Shown here: one piece after another, positions 34,488 through 36,565 of the stretch
Numbering within the stretch: the stretch's first letter is position 1
Layout of the letters: every line of letters begins with the position of its first letter
Source of the DNA: a virus
Length of the DNA: 36,565 nucleotides
Strand: one strand, 5' to 3'
IMG/VR virus record: IMGVR_UViG_3300030331_002896
Location: 1 to 36,565 of that record
Translations under genes and position numbers: made by a program
The notes under the pieces: model-generated
Databases searched by the model: none
What the model was told of the DNA's origin: nothing
What the model saw: only the letters and a program-made list of their open reading frames with translations

Positions 34488-35240
34488 TCACGTATTCTCC
34501 GTAATGCTTTTCTCTGGATCATTTATGTATGTCAATTCTTTCCACGACTCAGGGAAAAGAGGTTGGATTAGATTTGAAATTGCTCTTGCGTATTGTCGTA
34601 TTTCCCACTGTGCATGTTCGTCAATTCTCTGACTGTAGAACCTTGCGTAGGCTGCGAGGCTGCCTGTCCAATACCATTCGGTATACATCCCTTGGGGCAA
34701 GACAAATCTAGCCTGTTCAGGGGCGACCCCATTCTCAAGAAGTTGACCGTATGTGTACATGCAGGCTCTGATTGCATTCTCGTAACCCTTTTCCGTTTCG
34801 GAATCGATGCCAACAAAGTCTTCACTACCTTGTTTCGCGCCATTAGTGGGTTTGCCTCTCCACTCGGGGTAGTAAAATTCAGGTTCAAATGAAACGTAAC
34901 GACGACTAATTTCGTTCTCAACGAAACCCTGCTTATGCTTAAAGAACTGGGTTCGGATAGAAATCGGCGCCTTAATTCGTAAAGTGATCTGTGGGTGTGC
35001 AAATGGGGTCCAGTGATTGTGTCGAGCGAGATAACGAATCAACTTCTTATCTTTTTCACACAACACCAGAATATCTTCTCTGTGGTACTTTGATCCTGTT
35101 TCAGCGAGTCTGATTATAGCCTCTTTATCCTCGCACCATTCACTTTCGTTATTGAAAGAAACTCTAGCCGCATTACATACGGTGAGGTCACTTCCCATGT
35201 GATCTACGAGTTGAACATGTCCTTTATCTAAAACTCTCAT
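34488..35240 (-). CDS. thyX: Flavin-dependent thymidylate synthase, 250 aa
   Basis: It makes dTMP from dUMP with FAD and methylenetetrahydrofolate. The signature region FKHKQGFVENEISRRYV (residues 100-116) corresponds to the ThyX motif RHRxxSxNExSxRY, with basic substitutions in RHR and no Ser at the usual first position. Other ThyX phrases: NHWTPFAHPQITLRIKAPIS, then ARFVLPQGMYTEWYWTGSLA and HAQWEIRQYA. Length is normal. The ATG overlaps the 58-aa gene stop (ATGA) and NrdJ follows at once, so the two dNTP enzymes are made together. Confidence 0.93.
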   Translation of the reverse strand: MRVLDKGHVQLVDHMGSDLTVCNAARVSFNNESEWCEDKEAIIRLAETGSKYHREDILVLCEKDKKLIRYLARHNHWTPFAHPQITLRIKAPISIRTQFFKHKQGFVENEISRRYVSFEPEFYYPEWRGKPTNGAKQGSEDFVGIDSETEKGYENAIRACMYTYGQLLENGVAPEQARFVLPQGMYTEWYWTGSLAAYARFYSQRIDEHAQWEIRQYARAISNLIQPLFPESWKELTYINDPEKSITENT

Positions 35241-35413
35241 TCTTCATCCTTATCAAGATAGTATAGTGTCACGCCTTCTACGTCAGTAAAGTCCTTGGCA
35301 AAATCTACTGCTCGGTTCCACAGATCCGGATCGTTTTCTTTTATGTAACCAGAAAATAATTTATTAAATTTCAGTAGTGCTTTAAGTAGTCTGTCATCCG
35401 GATCTTCATTCAT
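35237..35413 (-). CDS. Small acidic protein, 58 aa
   Basis: The start is set at ATG 35413, which overlaps the primase stop (ATGA); an ATG four codons earlier is the alternative. The protein (MNEDPDDRLLKALLKFNKLF, then DVEGVTLYYLDKDEE) is helical at the start and acidic overall. It sits between primase and ThyX with 4-nt overlaps on both sides. No family is recognised; a replication accessory role is a guess from position. Confidence 0.62.
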   Translation of the reverse strand: MNEDPDDRLLKALLKFNKLFSGYIKENDPDLWNRAVDFAKDFTDVEGVTLYYLDKDEE

Positions 35414-36468
35414 ACTTTTTTCCATTTGTTAAATTTTAATTGAGCAATCATACCCTCACAGGAATTTTCATCCATCATTTTCTTTATCTCCCTAACACTC
35501 ATACCACTGGTTATCATATCATTAATGTCTTTGTGTTGCAAGTTCCTAGGCCAGATACACACAGTTTTTCCACGATCGATGAGTTTTTGCACATAAGAGC
35601 ATATCTGTGGATTCCTTGGTTCGTTGTCTAGAGCGTAAATCAGTTCAGAATTTTCGAACCTCGGATGCACGTTATCAATAGCGCCCGCACCTACCATTGC
35701 GATGGTGTTGGGAACGAACAAAGAATCAAGTGGGCCCTCAACAACGTAAACCGTTTTCTTTGGGTTTGCACGCCACATACCATACCAGAGACGATCAATA
35801 CTCTTATCTGCCTTCACAGTAATATACTTGGCGGTTCTTCTTGCCTGGTGTTCTTCTCTAAAAGATAGGCTTCTACCCTGAACTGCAACTACCTCATCCT
35901 TCTTATTAAAGAAGGGTATGATTAGTCTTTGATCTTCCCCCACCAGACCTCTAACTTCAGGGTCCACTAGTTTCATGTACTTGTGAAAATCCTTAGAGTA
36001 GTAAAGTATATCGTAAAACTTTTTTGGGATCTGTCTAAGTTCTAGGAATTGCTTTGCTACGTGGTTGTCCGGCAGATCCTTGACTCGGACAAGTGGTTTG
36101 AGTAGATCATCTTTCTTTTTAAACTTCGGTCTAGAAAATATGGGCATGAGCTCTGTATCTTTGGGTTTCTTGTAATTTGATTTACCCGTTTCTCCGTTCT
36201 TGAATCTCTCTAGGGAATATTGTTTCATTAAAGTTGGGTCAAGTTGTTCCAAGAAGTTATACAGGTTGGAACCAAAGTTGCAATTATGACAACGATAAAA
36301 GAAGTTGGAGTTCTTCTTGTAAAAGAACCCTCTGGCCTTTGATTTATTCTTGGTAGAGTCTCCGCAAATAGGACACCTACAATTAGCTAGATCTTCCCTT
36401 TTCCAAGAGAATCTTTCTAACCTGGCCGAAACTAAATTTATATACTTTTTATCGACATAAAAACTCAT
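35410..36468 (-). CDS. DNA primase, DnaG/T4 gp61-type, 352 aa
   Basis: It makes RNA primers for lagging-strand synthesis, working with the replicative helicase (gp41-type). The N-terminal zinc finger is CRCPICGDSTKNKSKARGFF, then RCHNCNFG. The TOPRIM domain has VVEGPLDSLF and the YALDNEPRN acidic site, with AMVGAGAIDN in between. Length is close to T4 gp61 (342 aa). The start is taken at ATG 36468 (MSFYVDKKY), matching the usual phage primase N-terminus; an ATG at 36477 overlaps the -10 box and cannot be transcribed from this promoter. First gene of the primase-ThyX-NrdJ operon. Confidence 0.9.
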   Translation of the reverse strand: MSFYVDKKYINLVSARLERFSWKREDLANCRCPICGDSTKNKSKARGFFYKKNSNFFYRCHNCNFGSNLYNFLEQLDPTLMKQYSLERFKNGETGKSNYKKPKDTELMPIFSRPKFKKKDDLLKPLVRVKDLPDNHVAKQFLELRQIPKKFYDILYYSKDFHKYMKLVDPEVRGLVGEDQRLIIPFFNKKDEVVAVQGRSLSFREEHQARRTAKYITVKADKSIDRLWYGMWRANPKKTVYVVEGPLDSLFVPNTIAMVGAGAIDNVHPRFENSELIYALDNEPRNPQICSYVQKLIDRGKTVCIWPRNLQHKDINDMITSGMSVREIKKMMDENSCEGMIAQLKFNKWKKV

Positions 36469-36475
36469 ACCAAAC

Positions 36476-36503
36476 ATTATACCACATGTTCACAAGAAGT
36501 CAA
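36476..36503 (-). promoter_or_regulatory. Near-consensus sigma70 promoter of the primase operon
   Basis: Minus strand: TTGACT (36503-36498, 5/6), 16-nt spacer, TATAAT (36481-36476, 6/6). Position 36468, the A of the ATG, is 8 nt past the -10 box, so the transcript begins at or within about 2 nt of the start codon. Beyond it (36504-36565) I see no gene with a ribosome-binding site. Confidence 0.85.
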
Positions 36504-36565
36504 GCGTTATTCAGTTGCGTGGAAAGGAACGTGATTAACTATAAAATAGGGTTTTATTGCGGTCT

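Noticed and set aside
36469-36477. ATG at 36477 as primase start
   Set aside because: It overlaps the -10 box of the only promoter seen, and the MSFYVDKKY start fits related primases better.
36487-36565. Open plus-strand frame at the right edge beginning with an ATG
   Set aside because: There is no ribosome-binding site, it starts inside the primase promoter, and only 26 codons are visible. It cannot be supported.
1-36565. CRISPR arrays, insertion sequences, integrase or attachment sites
   Set aside because: No regularly spaced repeats, transposase or integrase motifs were seen. The only long exact repeat noticed is the 21-bp promoter pair.

Overview
The window looks like part of the genome of a large T4-like (marine myovirus) phage, probably infecting a planctomycete of the Phycisphaerae type. 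The T4-like assignment rests on several things. There is a gp61-type primase, a ThyX/NrdJ nucleotide module, and a set of marine T4-like conserved proteins: CobS-like ATPase, CobT-like VWA protein, KWDG ligase-like protein, NadM-like nucleotidyltransferase, MGME1-like exonuclease and a GIY-YIG nuclease. Octamers matching or close to the T4 late promoter TATAAATA precede many transcription units. Several proteins carry MKSF/MKTF leaders with (I/L)-x-E sites like the T4 capsid-targeting and gp21 cleavage signals. The planctomycete host is inferred from a protein with a PAPG-hydrophobic-RRRRR (PEP-CTERM-like) tail, a planctomycete-type porin and a surface-protein fragment. No capsid, portal, terminase or gp21 protease gene lies in the window, so the host and taxon remain inference.

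Layout. Positions 1-4.8 kb (minus strand): the start of a secreted or virion surface protein cut by the window edge, two glycosyltransferases (one fused to a methyltransferase-like domain), DUF4406, small unknown genes behind a perfect-consensus sigma70 promoter, and the PEP-CTERM-like protein. Positions 5.0-10.3 kb: a GC-rich divergent module. The minus arm has the CobS/MoxR-like AAA+ ATPase, an extremely acidic 81-aa protein and an 82-aa protein. The plus arm has the CobT-like HExxH/VWA protein, a 30-aa CxCxxC microprotein, an 87-aa protein and an HExxH metallopeptidase. Both arms start from copies of the same 21-bp promoter element. Positions 10.3-11.4 kb: FmdB zinc ribbon, a Cys-rich protein, DUF2061 and a membrane coiled-coil protein. 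Positions 11.5-15.3 kb (minus): two large basic virion-interior-type proteins, one a mosaic of Cys-containing modules with an internal in-frame start. Positions 15.4-16.6 kb (plus): a coiled-coil membrane protein and three small related beta-rich proteins. Positions 16.6-21.4 kb (minus): a small protein and a 1464-aa cysteine-rich putative adhesin.

Positions 21.4-30.7 kb (plus): HNH nuclease, then a tightly packed late-type operon of putative internal head proteins and enzymes (HNH, PD-(D/E)XK exonuclease, ligase-like, nucleotidyltransferase), ending in a membrane protein and a lipoprotein with a C-terminal membrane segment. Positions 30.7-36.5 kb (minus): primase, a 58-aa protein, ThyX and B12-dependent NrdJ from a near-consensus promoter that gives a leaderless or nearly leaderless message; then a small membrane protein and a porin from a perfect-consensus promoter; then a GIY-YIG nuclease whose ribosome-binding site sits inside a terminator-like hairpin.

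Two promoter classes can be read directly. Host-like TTGAC(A/T)/TATAAT promoters drive metabolism genes, and TATAAATA-type promoters drive virion-type genes. No tRNA, CRISPR array, insertion sequence or integrase was seen.
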